A stretch of DNA of 64,000 bases from Desulfobacteraceae bacterium (GTDB lineage: Bacteria > Desulfobacterota > Desulfobacteria > Desulfobacterales > Desulfobacteraceae). The notes beneath the pieces were generated by a model. That model searched no databases. It saw nothing but the letters and a program-made list of their open reading frames with translations, and was not told where the DNA came from. Positions 34,142-43,392 of the stretch are shown piece by piece (position 1 is the first letter of the stretch; every line of letters starts with the position of its first letter). The DNA lies in the NCBI GenBank assembly GCA_016744295.1, contig JADGEQ010000010.1:88329-152328 (forward strand), written 5' to 3'. The translations under genes were made by a program, and so were the position numbers.

Positions 34142-35743
34142 TTAAGTTTTCAAGGCGTTTTCCACGAGAAAGCGATCTGAGACACAGAGGGAAGAAAGGC
34201 AGAAAAGAAATTCAATCAATGCGGGGATAGATATGGGCTGACTAAAACCGCCAAGATGGGGGCCTGTCATCAGGATAATATCCTGCTTTCCCTGTGGATA
34301 TTCTTTGGTGTTTTCGATGCCTCTTTCCATCAGAAATTGAGCAAATTGCGTTTCACTCATACTCTGCTGATCCTGAACCCGAAGTATTTCTTCCATATTA
34401 TCGTCCATTCCCATTTTTTCAATGAGAGAATCTATCAATTCCGACAAACCGTTAAACAAAATTATGTCTGGTCTCTTTCCGGTAATGGCCAGATAATAAC
34501 GTTCAATGACTCCTTTTATCAATTCACAAAACAAAGTTTTATCAAACAGATCTCGGGTATCGCAGGGGGGATGGGATCCTTTTTTTCCTCTTTTTGAGGG
34601 GGCTTTATTTCTGAAATAACTGCCAATTACCAGAACGAAACTTAGGATATGCTCTCCAATATAATGGCCAAGGGATTTACTGTCTCCCATTTTAATCAAA
34701 TGTTCAAAATCCCTCAGTCCAGAGGAGGCAAAATTAGGATATCGGCAAGAGTCAAGCCATTGGTCCAGGCGACCACCATGTTCCCAGAGATAGGCACCAT
34801 TGTCATTGCGGCGACCTTGTTGCACCCGATTGTGAAACAAGGGGATCAACGCTGTGTGAATTATTCCTTTTGATGTGAGGTTGCCAAGCAGATGCGCATT
34901 TTTGAAAAAAATATCTTTGATTTGGCGGTTGGAAAATTTTTTTTCTGAAATATCTTCATTTGGATATTCAAAATAGTGTGCCTGGGCACGATATGCAATT
35001 GCAATTGGTTGACAAGCAAATTGTGTATTCTTAAAAAGTATGCCTTGCGTATCAAGTATTTCAAATAAATATTGATTTTCAACTCTGACAGGGCAGGGGA
35101 TATAAAAATTTGTGACCTGACAGGGCGGGTGTTTTTTCAAAAAGTCCATCCACAAAATTTCATTGATAAGTTCGGCTGTATTGGCTTTGTTCTTTGAAAA
35201 TTTTATAATACCCATTTCCTTGTCTCCGGTTCGGAAAGTAAGGCTTCTGCCCTGCCATTTTATGGACAGCGGATCCACATTCATAAAGTTGGACAAAAGC
35301 CCATCAAGAGAAATTTTCAACGGGGTGGGTATAAAAACAGAAAAAGCGGGTTCACTCTTAAGCCGGACCGGCAGTTTGACAAGGGCCTGGGAAACGGCTC
35401 TTTGCCGTTTATCATTGCTTGAGACGAGTATCTTCTGAAGCTGGGGTATGATTCGTTTGGTCACGGGTACCCAGGTTTTTTGGGCCATATGAACCAGGGC
35501 CGAGGCTGCTTCAACATAAAGAAAAAAACGTTGTTTTTGAGAATCAAATCGATTGGATTTTATTAAAACAATCAAGGCGTCAAGGGTCTGGTTCGTAATA
35601 GAATCCGGGGAGGAGTCCATGTGGATGACCAGGTATTGAACAGCCATATAGGCAGCTGAAAAATCAAGGGTTTGATTTAACAGCTGCATTTCTGTATGGC
35701 ATCTCTCATCTGTGTTGGGAAGGGCTGTTGATTGAAAAACCAT
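34142..35743 (-). CDS. Possible SidJ-related pseudokinase
   Basis: A 533-residue soluble protein. The middle contains IKFSKNKANTAELINEILWMDFL and later HLLGNLTSKGIIHTALIPLFHNRV...YLWEHGGRLDQWLDSCRYPN, a layout that recalls proteins named SidJ-related pseudokinase in other Desulfobacterota genomes (the Legionella SidJ fold is a kinase that glutamylates). This is from memory, and no motif here is decisive. The N-terminal third is helical. No signal peptide. Neighbour on the same strand 18 bases upstream is the coiled-coil membrane protein at 35762. Confidence 0.5.
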   Translation of the reverse strand: MVFQSTALPNTDERCHTEMQLLNQTLDFSAAYMAVQYLVIHMDSSPDSITNQTLDALIVLIKSNRFDSQKQRFFLYVEAASALVHMAQKTWVPVTKRIIPQLQKILVSSNDKRQRAVSQALVKLPVRLKSEPAFSVFIPTPLKISLDGLLSNFMNVDPLSIKWQGRSLTFRTGDKEMGIIKFSKNKANTAELINEILWMDFLKKHPPCQVTNFYIPCPVRVENQYLFEILDTQGILFKNTQFACQPIAIAYRAQAHYFEYPNEDISEKKFSNRQIKDIFFKNAHLLGNLTSKGIIHTALIPLFHNRVQQGRRNDNGAYLWEHGGRLDQWLDSCRYPNFASSGLRDFEHLIKMGDSKSLGHYIGEHILSFVLVIGSYFRNKAPSKRGKKGSHPPCDTRDLFDKTLFCELIKGVIERYYLAITGKRPDIILFNGLSELIDSLIEKMGMDDNMEEILRVQDQQSMSETQFAQFLMERGIENTKEYPQGKQDIILMTGPHLGGFSQPISIPALIEFLFCLSSLCVSDRFLVENALKT

Positions 35744-35761
35744 AATCTACCGGATCAAGGT

Positions 35762-36676
35762 TTACTCTGATAGGCTTTCTGACTTGATGTTACCCGTATC
35801 AAGTTGGGGAACAGGTTTGGTGTCCAAAGATTTTTCTTTTTCAATGCTCTTTTCCGCTTTTTTTACAGGTGACGGATTGCTCGTTTGATGGTTTTGTTTT
35901 GTCTCCAGCTGGTGGAGCTTTTTTTCAAGGGACAGCCTTAATTGGTTGAAACGTTTATCCAGTTCTTTATCGGAAATCGTTTTCAAGTCAATCTCTTTGA
36001 GTTTTTTATCAATAAGGCTGGTGGTTTTTCTAAGATTTCCAATCTGTTCTTCATAGGCCGAAAGTTCCAATAGCCTTGCATCAAACTCTTCCTTGAAGAG
36101 AGCAATCTCTTCCTTGATCTGGTCAGCATTTTTCTTAAATTGAACATTGCTTTTGGTGATGGAAGCCAATAATTGCTGCTTTATTGTTTCCATGGCTACA
36201 AGGGTCGACTTATTTTGATTGGTATTTTTTTTTATTTTTTTTTCCAGGGCTGCCATGGTATTTTTGAGTGTTTTGGCATCAGCCTTTGATGCAGACATTT
36301 TAGCCACTTGATTTTCAAGAGCCTGCTCTTTTTTAGTGAGCAGGGGCAATTGCTGATCAGTGTCAAACTTATTTTTGGCAATTCGCAGATCCAAACTGTT
36401 CAATTTCTCTTCAATTTGCCGCGCCATTTTTTCGACCTGTAGTTGCTTGGTCATATCCACGTCAACGACCCGCTCTTTCATATCCAGATAAACAAAAATA
36501 AGAATGGCACAGATCAGGCAGGGAATGATCACAGAAATGATGGTTACCCTGTTTGATAATTTTTCAATCTTCAGTGTATTAATTTCCTGGTGGTATTCAG
36601 CCCCCTGCAAACTCTGGGTATCATCGGATTCAGAAAAATTTGAAGGGTCATTTCTGAAATCTTTAAGGTTATCCAT
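35762..36676 (-). CDS. Membrane-anchored coiled-coil protein
   Basis: A 304-residue protein with one membrane helix near residues 43-66 (VTIISVIIPCLICAILIFVY) and long coiled coils before and after position 90 (KMARQIEEKLNSLDLRIAKNK, MAALEKKIKKN, QIGNLRKTTSLIDKKLKEIDL). The tail is charged and low complexity (SNPSPVKKAEKSIEKEKS). The family is unknown. It lies just downstream of guaA and upstream of the SidJ-like gene on the same strand. Confidence 0.65.
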   Translation of the reverse strand: MDNLKDFRNDPSNFSESDDTQSLQGAEYHQEINTLKIEKLSNRVTIISVIIPCLICAILIFVYLDMKERVVDVDMTKQLQVEKMARQIEEKLNSLDLRIAKNKFDTDQQLPLLTKKEQALENQVAKMSASKADAKTLKNTMAALEKKIKKNTNQNKSTLVAMETIKQQLLASITKSNVQFKKNADQIKEEIALFKEEFDARLLELSAYEEQIGNLRKTTSLIDKKLKEIDLKTISDKELDKRFNQLRLSLEKKLHQLETKQNHQTSNPSPVKKAEKSIEKEKSLDTKPVPQLDTGNIKSESLSE

Positions 36677-36700
36677 GGTGAATTATCCTGTTTTGGCGTT

Positions 36701-38230
36701 CTATTCCCATTCAATGGTACCCGGCGGTTTGGATGTTATATCCAGCACAACCCGATTAATATTATCAACTTCATTACTGATGCGATTGGATATTTTTCCC
36801 AACAGATCATGGGGTAATTTTGCCCAGTCCGCCGTCATGGCATCATTGCTGGTGACTGCACGGATGGCAATACAATTGCCAAAGGTTCTTTTATCCCCCA
36901 TAACCCCGACGCTTTTAATGGGCAAAAGTACGGCAAAGGACTGCCAAAGTTTTCTGTAATACCCTGCTTCCCGTATCTCTTCCAAAAGGATGGTGTCGGC
37001 TTTTCTAAGTATTTCCAGGCGTTCTTGGGTAATATTTCCCATGATTCTGATAGCAAGCCCGGGACCGGGAAAGGGTTGTCTCCAGATTAGTTCCTCATTA
37101 ATGCCCAGATCCAACCCAAGTTTACGCACTTCATCCTTAAACAGCAGCTGCAATGGCTCAATAAGTTTAAGATTCATTTTTTCGGGAAGTCCGCCCACAT
37201 TATGGTGGGATTTGATAATGGAGGTTGGACCGCCAAAGGCTGATTTGGACTCAATTATATCCGGATAGAGGGTTCCCTGGCCAAGAAATTGTGCACCTTC
37301 AATTTTTTTGGCCTCTGCATCAAAAACATCAATAAAAAGATTTCCAATGATCTTACGTTTTGTTTCAGGATCGGTGACGCCATCCAAAGCGGTCAAAAAC
37401 ATCTTCCTTGCATCCACAAATTTGATATTCATATCAAGGTTTGCGGTCAGGCTTATTTCCAGGTTTTCTTTTTCATTGTTCCTCAACAAACCGTTATCCA
37501 CAAAAATGCAATAGAGGTTCTTACCAATTGCCTTGTGAATCAGGGTTGCAGCAACCGATGAATCAACCCCCCCCGATAAACCCATAATCACTTTTTTATC
37601 TCCGACAGCATCCTTTATCTGGGCAATTGCACCATCGGAAAATGATTTCATATTCCAGTTTTTTTCGCATCCGCAGACATCAAACAAAAAATGTTTTATC
37701 ATCAAAGAGCCGTTGACAGAATGTTCAACCTCCGGGTGAAGCTGAAGTCCGTAAAACCTTTTAGCGTGGTTTGCAATGGCTGCTATTTTGGTATTCTCGG
37801 TAGACGCCGTTACCACAAAACCTTTGGGCAGCTCTTGGGCAGAATCTCCATGGCTCATCCAGCATTGAAACTGACTCCCCATCTCCTTAAAAAGCGGTTT
37901 TTCCTCTTTTACAATTAAGTGTGCAAATCCGTATTCGCGCTTTTCAGCCCGTTTGATGGTACCGCCCAGGGAATGGATCATGAAGTGCATTCCGTAACAA
38001 ATACCCAGTACGGGGATGTCCAAATCAAAAATAGATTTGTCGATGGCAGGACTGTCTTTTTCATATATGGATGAGGGTCCCCCGGAAAGGATGATGCCCA
38101 CCGGGTTCATCTCTTTAATTTTTTCAATGGGAATATCAGCAGGCTCTACCTGGCAATAAACACCATTTTCCCTGACGCGCCTGGCAATCAGCTGGTTAAA
38201 TTGTGACCCGAAATCAATAATAATTATCAT
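36701..38230 (-). CDS. guaA: GMP synthase (glutamine-hydrolysing)
   Basis: A 509-residue enzyme converting XMP to GMP. The class I amidotransferase domain has Cys in GICYGMHFMIHSL and His/Glu in LHPEVEHS; the ATP pyrophosphatase domain has GLSGGVDSSVAA; the C-terminal dimerisation domain ends PPGTIEWE. Length matches the family. The divergent efp start lies 184 bases away, so the gap holds both promoters. Confidence 0.98.
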   Translation of the reverse strand: MIIIIDFGSQFNQLIARRVRENGVYCQVEPADIPIEKIKEMNPVGIILSGGPSSIYEKDSPAIDKSIFDLDIPVLGICYGMHFMIHSLGGTIKRAEKREYGFAHLIVKEEKPLFKEMGSQFQCWMSHGDSAQELPKGFVVTASTENTKIAAIANHAKRFYGLQLHPEVEHSVNGSLMIKHFLFDVCGCEKNWNMKSFSDGAIAQIKDAVGDKKVIMGLSGGVDSSVAATLIHKAIGKNLYCIFVDNGLLRNNEKENLEISLTANLDMNIKFVDARKMFLTALDGVTDPETKRKIIGNLFIDVFDAEAKKIEGAQFLGQGTLYPDIIESKSAFGGPTSIIKSHHNVGGLPEKMNLKLIEPLQLLFKDEVRKLGLDLGINEELIWRQPFPGPGLAIRIMGNITQERLEILRKADTILLEEIREAGYYRKLWQSFAVLLPIKSVGVMGDKRTFGNCIAIRAVTSNDAMTADWAKLPHDLLGKISNRISNEVDNINRVVLDITSKPPGTIEWE

Positions 38231-38413
38231 AAGTTATATCCTAAATAGATTTTATGTTTCAAATCCTATTATTTCCTATAATCTGGCAAAAAAAGCAAGT
38301 TGTTTTTATCTGGATCTTGCCAACAAACCGTTATTGTGCTTTATTAGATACCATATAAAAATTACTGTAAATCATTCTTTATAAATCAATTGAATAAAAC
38401 CTAGGAGTAATAG

Positions 38414-38977
38414 ATGTATTTAGCCAGTGACTTAAGAAAAGGCCTAAAATTTGAAATTGACGGTGATCCATATGTTATAGTCGGGTTTGAGTTTAAGAAA
38501 CCCGGAAAGGGGCAATCGCTTTACAAATGCAAACTTAAAAATATGATCACGGGCAATCTGTTTGAACGAACCTATAGGTCAGGTGAAAAATTTGAAAAAG
38601 CAGACCTTGAAGAACAGGAAATGGAATACCTGTACTCAGACAAGGACTCCTATTGTTTTATGAACACTTCAACCTATGAACAGATTTTTTTAAGCAAGGA
38701 GCAGTTAGGGGATGCTACGGACCTGTTAAAAGACAACATCGTTTGTACTGTTCTTTTGCACAATGGTCATGCCATAGGGGTTACTCTTCCCAATTTTATA
38801 AATCTTGTGGTTACCATTGCGGAACCCTGGGCAAAAGGAGATACCGCAACAGGAAGTACAAAGCCTGCAACCTTGGAAACAGGATTTGAAGTTCAGGTTC
38901 CCCCATTTATCGACCAGGGCCAGATGGTTAAAATTGATACAAGAACAAAGGAATATGTTGAAAGGGTAAATGAATAA
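38414..38977 (+). CDS. efp: Elongation factor P
   Basis: A 187-residue three-domain OB-type protein: KGLKFEIDGDPYVIVGFEFKKPGKGQSLYKCKLKN contains the modified-Lys loop (Lys in PGKGQ), then VTIAEPWAKGDTATGSTKPATLETGFEVQVPPFIDQGQMVKIDTRTKEYVERV. It relieves ribosome stalling at polyproline. No EpmA/EpmB genes are next to it. Its stop overlaps the start of the hybrid kinase by eight bases. Confidence 0.97.
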   Translation: MYLASDLRKGLKFEIDGDPYVIVGFEFKKPGKGQSLYKCKLKNMITGNLFERTYRSGEKFEKADLEEQEMEYLYSDKDSYCFMNTSTYEQIFLSKEQLGDATDLLKDNIVCTVLLHNGHAIGVTLPNFINLVVTIAEPWAKGDTATGSTKPATLETGFEVQVPPFIDQGQMVKIDTRTKEYVERVNE

Positions 38978-41051
38978 TCCTATAAAACAGGAAATTTCCA
39001 TAAAAGCATCCGCTTCCATACAAAAAATTCTGGTTGTAGACGATGACCCCAATGTCAGGTTACTTCTGCTTAATGCACTTTCCCGGGCTGGATATAGTTG
39101 TGATCAGGCCCAGGATTCAGCCACAGCACTGGAGATGTTAAAGGCGCATCCAACGCCACCCTTTGATCTGATCATCTCCGATATTTCCATGCCTGGAATG
39201 GATGGAATCGCCCTGCTTAAAACGGTAAAATCCCTGTATCCGGCCATTGATTTTATCATTATGACCGCATACACATCTGATTATTCCTACGTCGATATTA
39301 TGGATGCAGGGGCATCAGATTATTTGAGCAAGCCGTTTAATATTGACGCCGCCCTGGCAAAAATTTCTCGAATTGCCAGGGAGAAAGCGAATCTGCTTAA
39401 TCTGTACCAAACAAACAACCAATTGTGTGCTGCCATTGAAAAGGCAAACCACCTGGCCCGTCAGGCAAAAGAAACCTCACAGGCTAAAACGTTTTTTTTG
39501 GCTTCCATGAGCCATGAGATCAGAACTCCCTTGAACGGAATTGTCGGGTATACGGACATGCTCATGGATACCTCTTTAAACAGGGAACAGATTTCTTTTT
39601 TGAAAAATGCCAGAATTTCCTGCGATACGCTATTATCAGTTGTCAATGACATCCTGGATTTTTCAAAGGTTGAATCAGGTAAACTGTCCCTGGAATCCAT
39701 GGAATTTGATCCGGAAGTTCTTTGTTTCGATACGATTGATGTGATCAGATCCCAGGTGGATGAGTCAAAAATCGAGTTGGGCTGTTCCATTTCCGATGGG
39801 GTTCCGGGTATGGTAAAGGGGGATCCCCACCGATTTCGTCAGGTGCTGTTGAATCTGTTGGGTAATGCAGTCAAGTTTACCCAGAAAGGATCCATTACCC
39901 TGTCTCTGGATGTTAAAGAAACAAATCTTGATAGGGTTTTACTGATGACGCAAGTTTCAGATACAGGGATCGGTATCTCTTCAGATGAACTGGATATTAT
40001 TTTCAACCCATTTATTCAGTCGGAAGAGGATATTACAAACCGATACGGTGGAACCGGTCTCGGACTTGCGATCAGTAAAAATATTGCCAAACAAATGGGT
40101 GGGGATCTTTGGGTTGAATCTGAAAAACGAAAAGGGTCTATATTTTATTTTTCAGCCTGTCTTGAAAAGGGAACAATCAAAAAAAGTCAGCGGGTTCGAC
40201 CGGCCGGTCTTAAGGGCAAACATGTTCTGGTCTGCACCCTGGACTCAGATACCTTTGAACTTTTGAACCATGTATTATTAGGTGCCGGAATGCTGGTACA
40301 TCAAGAATCCTGGGACAAGCTTCATTTGTTAATTTCCACCCGTGAGATTCAAAATTTCGATCTGGGAATAATCGATTTTGGGAAATCAATAAAATCCAAT
40401 TCACCGGACCTTTCAGATATTTGGGGGAAATTATCTCCCAGAGAATTTCCCTTTGAATGGATTGCCTGTTCCGTACCCTTTCCCGGAATTGCAAAAATGT
40501 TTAAAACAGAAGGGTTTAAGGGTTTTTTAGCAAAACCTTTCCGGAAACTGACATTGCTGGAAATGATGGGTTATGTTCTGGGGGCCAAATTTCAGGACAA
40601 AGGAAATGGTCTGAACAGTGAATTACTGACAATTCATTCTTTGGCGGAAAATCAAAAATATTCAGTGTCCATTCTCCTTGTGGAAGACAATCCCGTCAAC
40701 CAGAAGATGACTTGTCTGATGCTATCTAAGGCCGGATATACGGTTACAATTGCCGGAAACGGAAAAGAAGCATTGGAATTGTTTAAAAATAACCTGGGGG
40801 GCTATGACTTGATATTGATGGACATCAATATGCCGGTGATGGATGGAATTGAAGCCACCCGGCATATAAGGGCACATGAACTCAAATTCAATCCCGGAGC
40901 CAGAATACCCATCCTGGCTTTAACCGCCAATGTCTTGACAGCTTTTAAGCAAAAATGCTTTGGAGCAGGGATGGATGGCTTTCTGACCAAGCCCATCAAA
41001 CGGGACCTGGTCTTTAAAGCTCTGCAAACCTGGTCCCGTCCAAGGGATTAA
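38970..41051 (+). CDS. Hybrid sensor kinase: REC-HisKA-HATPase-REC
   Basis: A 693-residue soluble hybrid kinase. The first receiver domain (~16-130: KILVVDDDPN, Asp in LIISDISMPGMDG) is followed by a helical segment, the His box SMSHEIRTPLNGIVGY, a HATPase domain (LLNLLGNAVKFT, YGGTGLGLAISKNIAKQM), a degenerate receiver-like region (~405-530) and a final receiver (~560-690: ILLVEDNPVNQKM, LILMDINMPVMDGIEATRHI, LALTANV). It has no membrane segment, so it takes its signal from cytosolic partners. It overlaps efp, an unusual coupling for a kinase. Confidence 0.93.
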   Translation: MNNPIKQEISIKASASIQKILVVDDDPNVRLLLLNALSRAGYSCDQAQDSATALEMLKAHPTPPFDLIISDISMPGMDGIALLKTVKSLYPAIDFIIMTAYTSDYSYVDIMDAGASDYLSKPFNIDAALAKISRIAREKANLLNLYQTNNQLCAAIEKANHLARQAKETSQAKTFFLASMSHEIRTPLNGIVGYTDMLMDTSLNREQISFLKNARISCDTLLSVVNDILDFSKVESGKLSLESMEFDPEVLCFDTIDVIRSQVDESKIELGCSISDGVPGMVKGDPHRFRQVLLNLLGNAVKFTQKGSITLSLDVKETNLDRVLLMTQVSDTGIGISSDELDIIFNPFIQSEEDITNRYGGTGLGLAISKNIAKQMGGDLWVESEKRKGSIFYFSACLEKGTIKKSQRVRPAGLKGKHVLVCTLDSDTFELLNHVLLGAGMLVHQESWDKLHLLISTREIQNFDLGIIDFGKSIKSNSPDLSDIWGKLSPREFPFEWIACSVPFPGIAKMFKTEGFKGFLAKPFRKLTLLEMMGYVLGAKFQDKGNGLNSELLTIHSLAENQKYSVSILLVEDNPVNQKMTCLMLSKAGYTVTIAGNGKEALELFKNNLGGYDLILMDINMPVMDGIEATRHIRAHELKFNPGARIPILALTANVLTAFKQKCFGAGMDGFLTKPIKRDLVFKALQTWSRPRD

Positions 41052-41083
41052 TTTTTATATCTCTGACCTTATACCGAATCCTT

Positions 41084-43390
41084 TTAATCAACTGAGGGGT
41101 CCTGGTCAGCTGAAGTCTCCTGAATTGCTTTTTCTTTATACTTGCACTCTTTGTTTGGGCATTTTAAAAATTTGCCTTCCCGTTTATTTTCCTTTTCAAC
41201 CAGAAATACTGAATCACAATCCGGACATTTCTTATTGACTGGCTTGTCCCAGGAGGCAAAGCTACAGTCCGGGTATTTGGAGCAGCCGAAAAAAATCTTT
41301 CCCCGTTTGGATTTTTTTTCAACAATGGTTCCTTCACATCCGGGTTCAAAACAGCTCACCCCCGTATCTGTGTCAGAATTTTCCTGACCAACCGACTCGG
41401 TATGTTTGCATTCAGGATATCCGGTACAGGCAAGAAACAATCCAAATCGTCCTTCCTTTTGGATCATTGGTTCTTTGCATTTAGGGCAGTCTTTTACCGG
41501 GGTATTGTCTTCAAATTTTTCGACAATGGAAATATTGCCCTTCTCATCCCTGAGATAATTACTGGTAAAAGAACAATCCGGGTATCCGGTGCAGGCGAGA
41601 AAATGGCCGTTACGACCGATTTTAATATTCACATCCTTTTGACATAAAGGACATGCAATACCAGTGGCAACGCCAACCCCTTTTACGCTGACCATATTTT
41701 CCGCTGCATCATCCAGGGTCTTTTTAAAACCGTGGTAAAACTGGGTCAAAAGTTCTACTTCATTTAGCCTGCCACTCTCCACATCATCCAGATTGTTTTC
41801 CATCTGGGCTGTGAAAGAAATATCCAAAAGGGTGGGGAAAGATTCGACCAGCAGATCATTTACAATAAATCCCAATTCACTTGGAATAAAATACCGTTTT
41901 TCAAGGTCCACATACCCCTTATCCCGGATAACACTGAGAATGGAGGCATAGGTACTTGGTCTTCCGATACCGTTTTTTTCAAGTTCCTTAACAAGGGAAG
42001 CCTCTGAAAACCGTGGGGGCGGTTTTGTAAAATGCTGGGCGGGAATAATTTTTTTGGTTTCAAGAACATCTCCCTCTTCAACCACAGGCAAGGTCTGGAT
42101 GTCATTGTCCGTGGTTTTTTCCTCGGTGGCATATAAATCCATAAATCCAGGGAATCGAACCGTAGAACCGCTCACAGAGAAGGTATAATTTTCTGTTGCT
42201 TTGATCATTATGGATTTTTGATCAATTTGAGCCTGGGTCATCTGGGAGGCAACAAATCGTTTCCATATGAGATCATAAAGCTTCAACTGGTCTTCGGATA
42301 AAAAAGAGGCAAGCTTCTTTGGGGTATTGAAAACAGATGTGGGTCGAATAGCCTCATGGGCATCCTGAACCTTGTTCTTGTTTTTAAAAATTCTGGGCTG
42401 GTCAAGGGCATATGCTTTACCATGTTCGTTTACAATATACTCCAGTGCCTCCTGGGCGGCTTCCGGTGCGATTCGGATGGAGTCTGTACGCATATAGGTG
42501 ATCAACCCTTCAGGTCCACCGGTATCGATTTCAACCCCTTCATAGAGCTGCTGGGCAACCACCATGGTTTTTTTAGCAGAGAACCTGAGGCGGTTAATTG
42601 CATCCTGCTGGAGTTTACTGGTAATAAAAGGAGGCTGGGGATTTTTTTTGATGGTTTTCTTTTTAATCTGTTCAACAACAAAATCAGCAGCCTCTATGTC
42701 CGCCAGGACACCCATGGCCTGCGCTTCATTGGTTATTTTTGTTTTTTTGTCATTAATTTTGACCAAAGCGGCATTAAAGGGCGGTGGGTCCTTGGCCAAA
42801 AGATCTGCTGTAATAGTCCAGTATTCCTCTGGTTCAAATTTTCTTATTTCCCGTTCACGGTCACAGATTATCTTAACCGTAACCGACTGCACCCTTCCTG
42901 CACTTAAACCCCGTTGAACTTTTGTCCACAAAAGGGGAGAGATTTGATATCCCACCAGCCGGTCTAGTTTCCGCCTTGCCTGCTGGGCATCATACTTATC
43001 TGTATCCGGAATCAACTCAGTTTCAAGGGCATCGGTAATTCCTTTTTTGGTCAACTCATGGATAAGTACCCGATGAAACACACGCCCCTTTTTCTTGAGG
43101 ATGTCCATGATATGAAAGGCAATGGCTTCTCCCTCGCGGTCAGGGTCAGGAGCAAGATAAACTTCATCAGCTCCTTTTGCAATTTTTTTCAGGTTTGCAA
43201 TCACCTTGGCCTTATTGGTGATATTAACATATTCTGCTTTGAAATTATCCTCAATATTAATTCCGAGAGTTTTTATCGGAAGATCTCGGATATGGCCGGC
43301 GCTGGCAGCTACATTATAATCTTTTCCGATATATTTTGTAAGGGTTTTGATTTTGGTTGGGGACTCAACAATAATGAGCGGTTTTGCCAA
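41084..43390 (-). CDS. topA: DNA topoisomerase I
   Basis: A 768-residue type IA topoisomerase. The Toprim domain starts PLIIVESPTKIKTL and holds the acidic DPDREGEAIA site; the active-site Tyr is in LITYMRTDSIRI. The C-terminus carries four Cys4 zinc-ribbon repeats (CPLC...CTGYPDC, CPKC...CTGYPEC, CFEPGC...CSKYPDC, CPDC...CPNKEC). It relaxes negative supercoils. It sits two bases after dprA, a common arrangement. Confidence 0.97.
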   Translation of the reverse strand: MAKPLIIVESPTKIKTLTKYIGKDYNVAASAGHIRDLPIKTLGINIEDNFKAEYVNITNKAKVIANLKKIAKGADEVYLAPDPDREGEAIAFHIMDILKKKGRVFHRVLIHELTKKGITDALETELIPDTDKYDAQQARRKLDRLVGYQISPLLWTKVQRGLSAGRVQSVTVKIICDREREIRKFEPEEYWTITADLLAKDPPPFNAALVKINDKKTKITNEAQAMGVLADIEAADFVVEQIKKKTIKKNPQPPFITSKLQQDAINRLRFSAKKTMVVAQQLYEGVEIDTGGPEGLITYMRTDSIRIAPEAAQEALEYIVNEHGKAYALDQPRIFKNKNKVQDAHEAIRPTSVFNTPKKLASFLSEDQLKLYDLIWKRFVASQMTQAQIDQKSIMIKATENYTFSVSGSTVRFPGFMDLYATEEKTTDNDIQTLPVVEEGDVLETKKIIPAQHFTKPPPRFSEASLVKELEKNGIGRPSTYASILSVIRDKGYVDLEKRYFIPSELGFIVNDLLVESFPTLLDISFTAQMENNLDDVESGRLNEVELLTQFYHGFKKTLDDAAENMVSVKGVGVATGIACPLCQKDVNIKIGRNGHFLACTGYPDCSFTSNYLRDEKGNISIVEKFEDNTPVKDCPKCKEPMIQKEGRFGLFLACTGYPECKHTESVGQENSDTDTGVSCFEPGCEGTIVEKKSKRGKIFFGCSKYPDCSFASWDKPVNKKCPDCDSVFLVEKENKREGKFLKCPNKECKYKEKAIQETSADQDPSVD

Positions 43391-43392
43391 TT

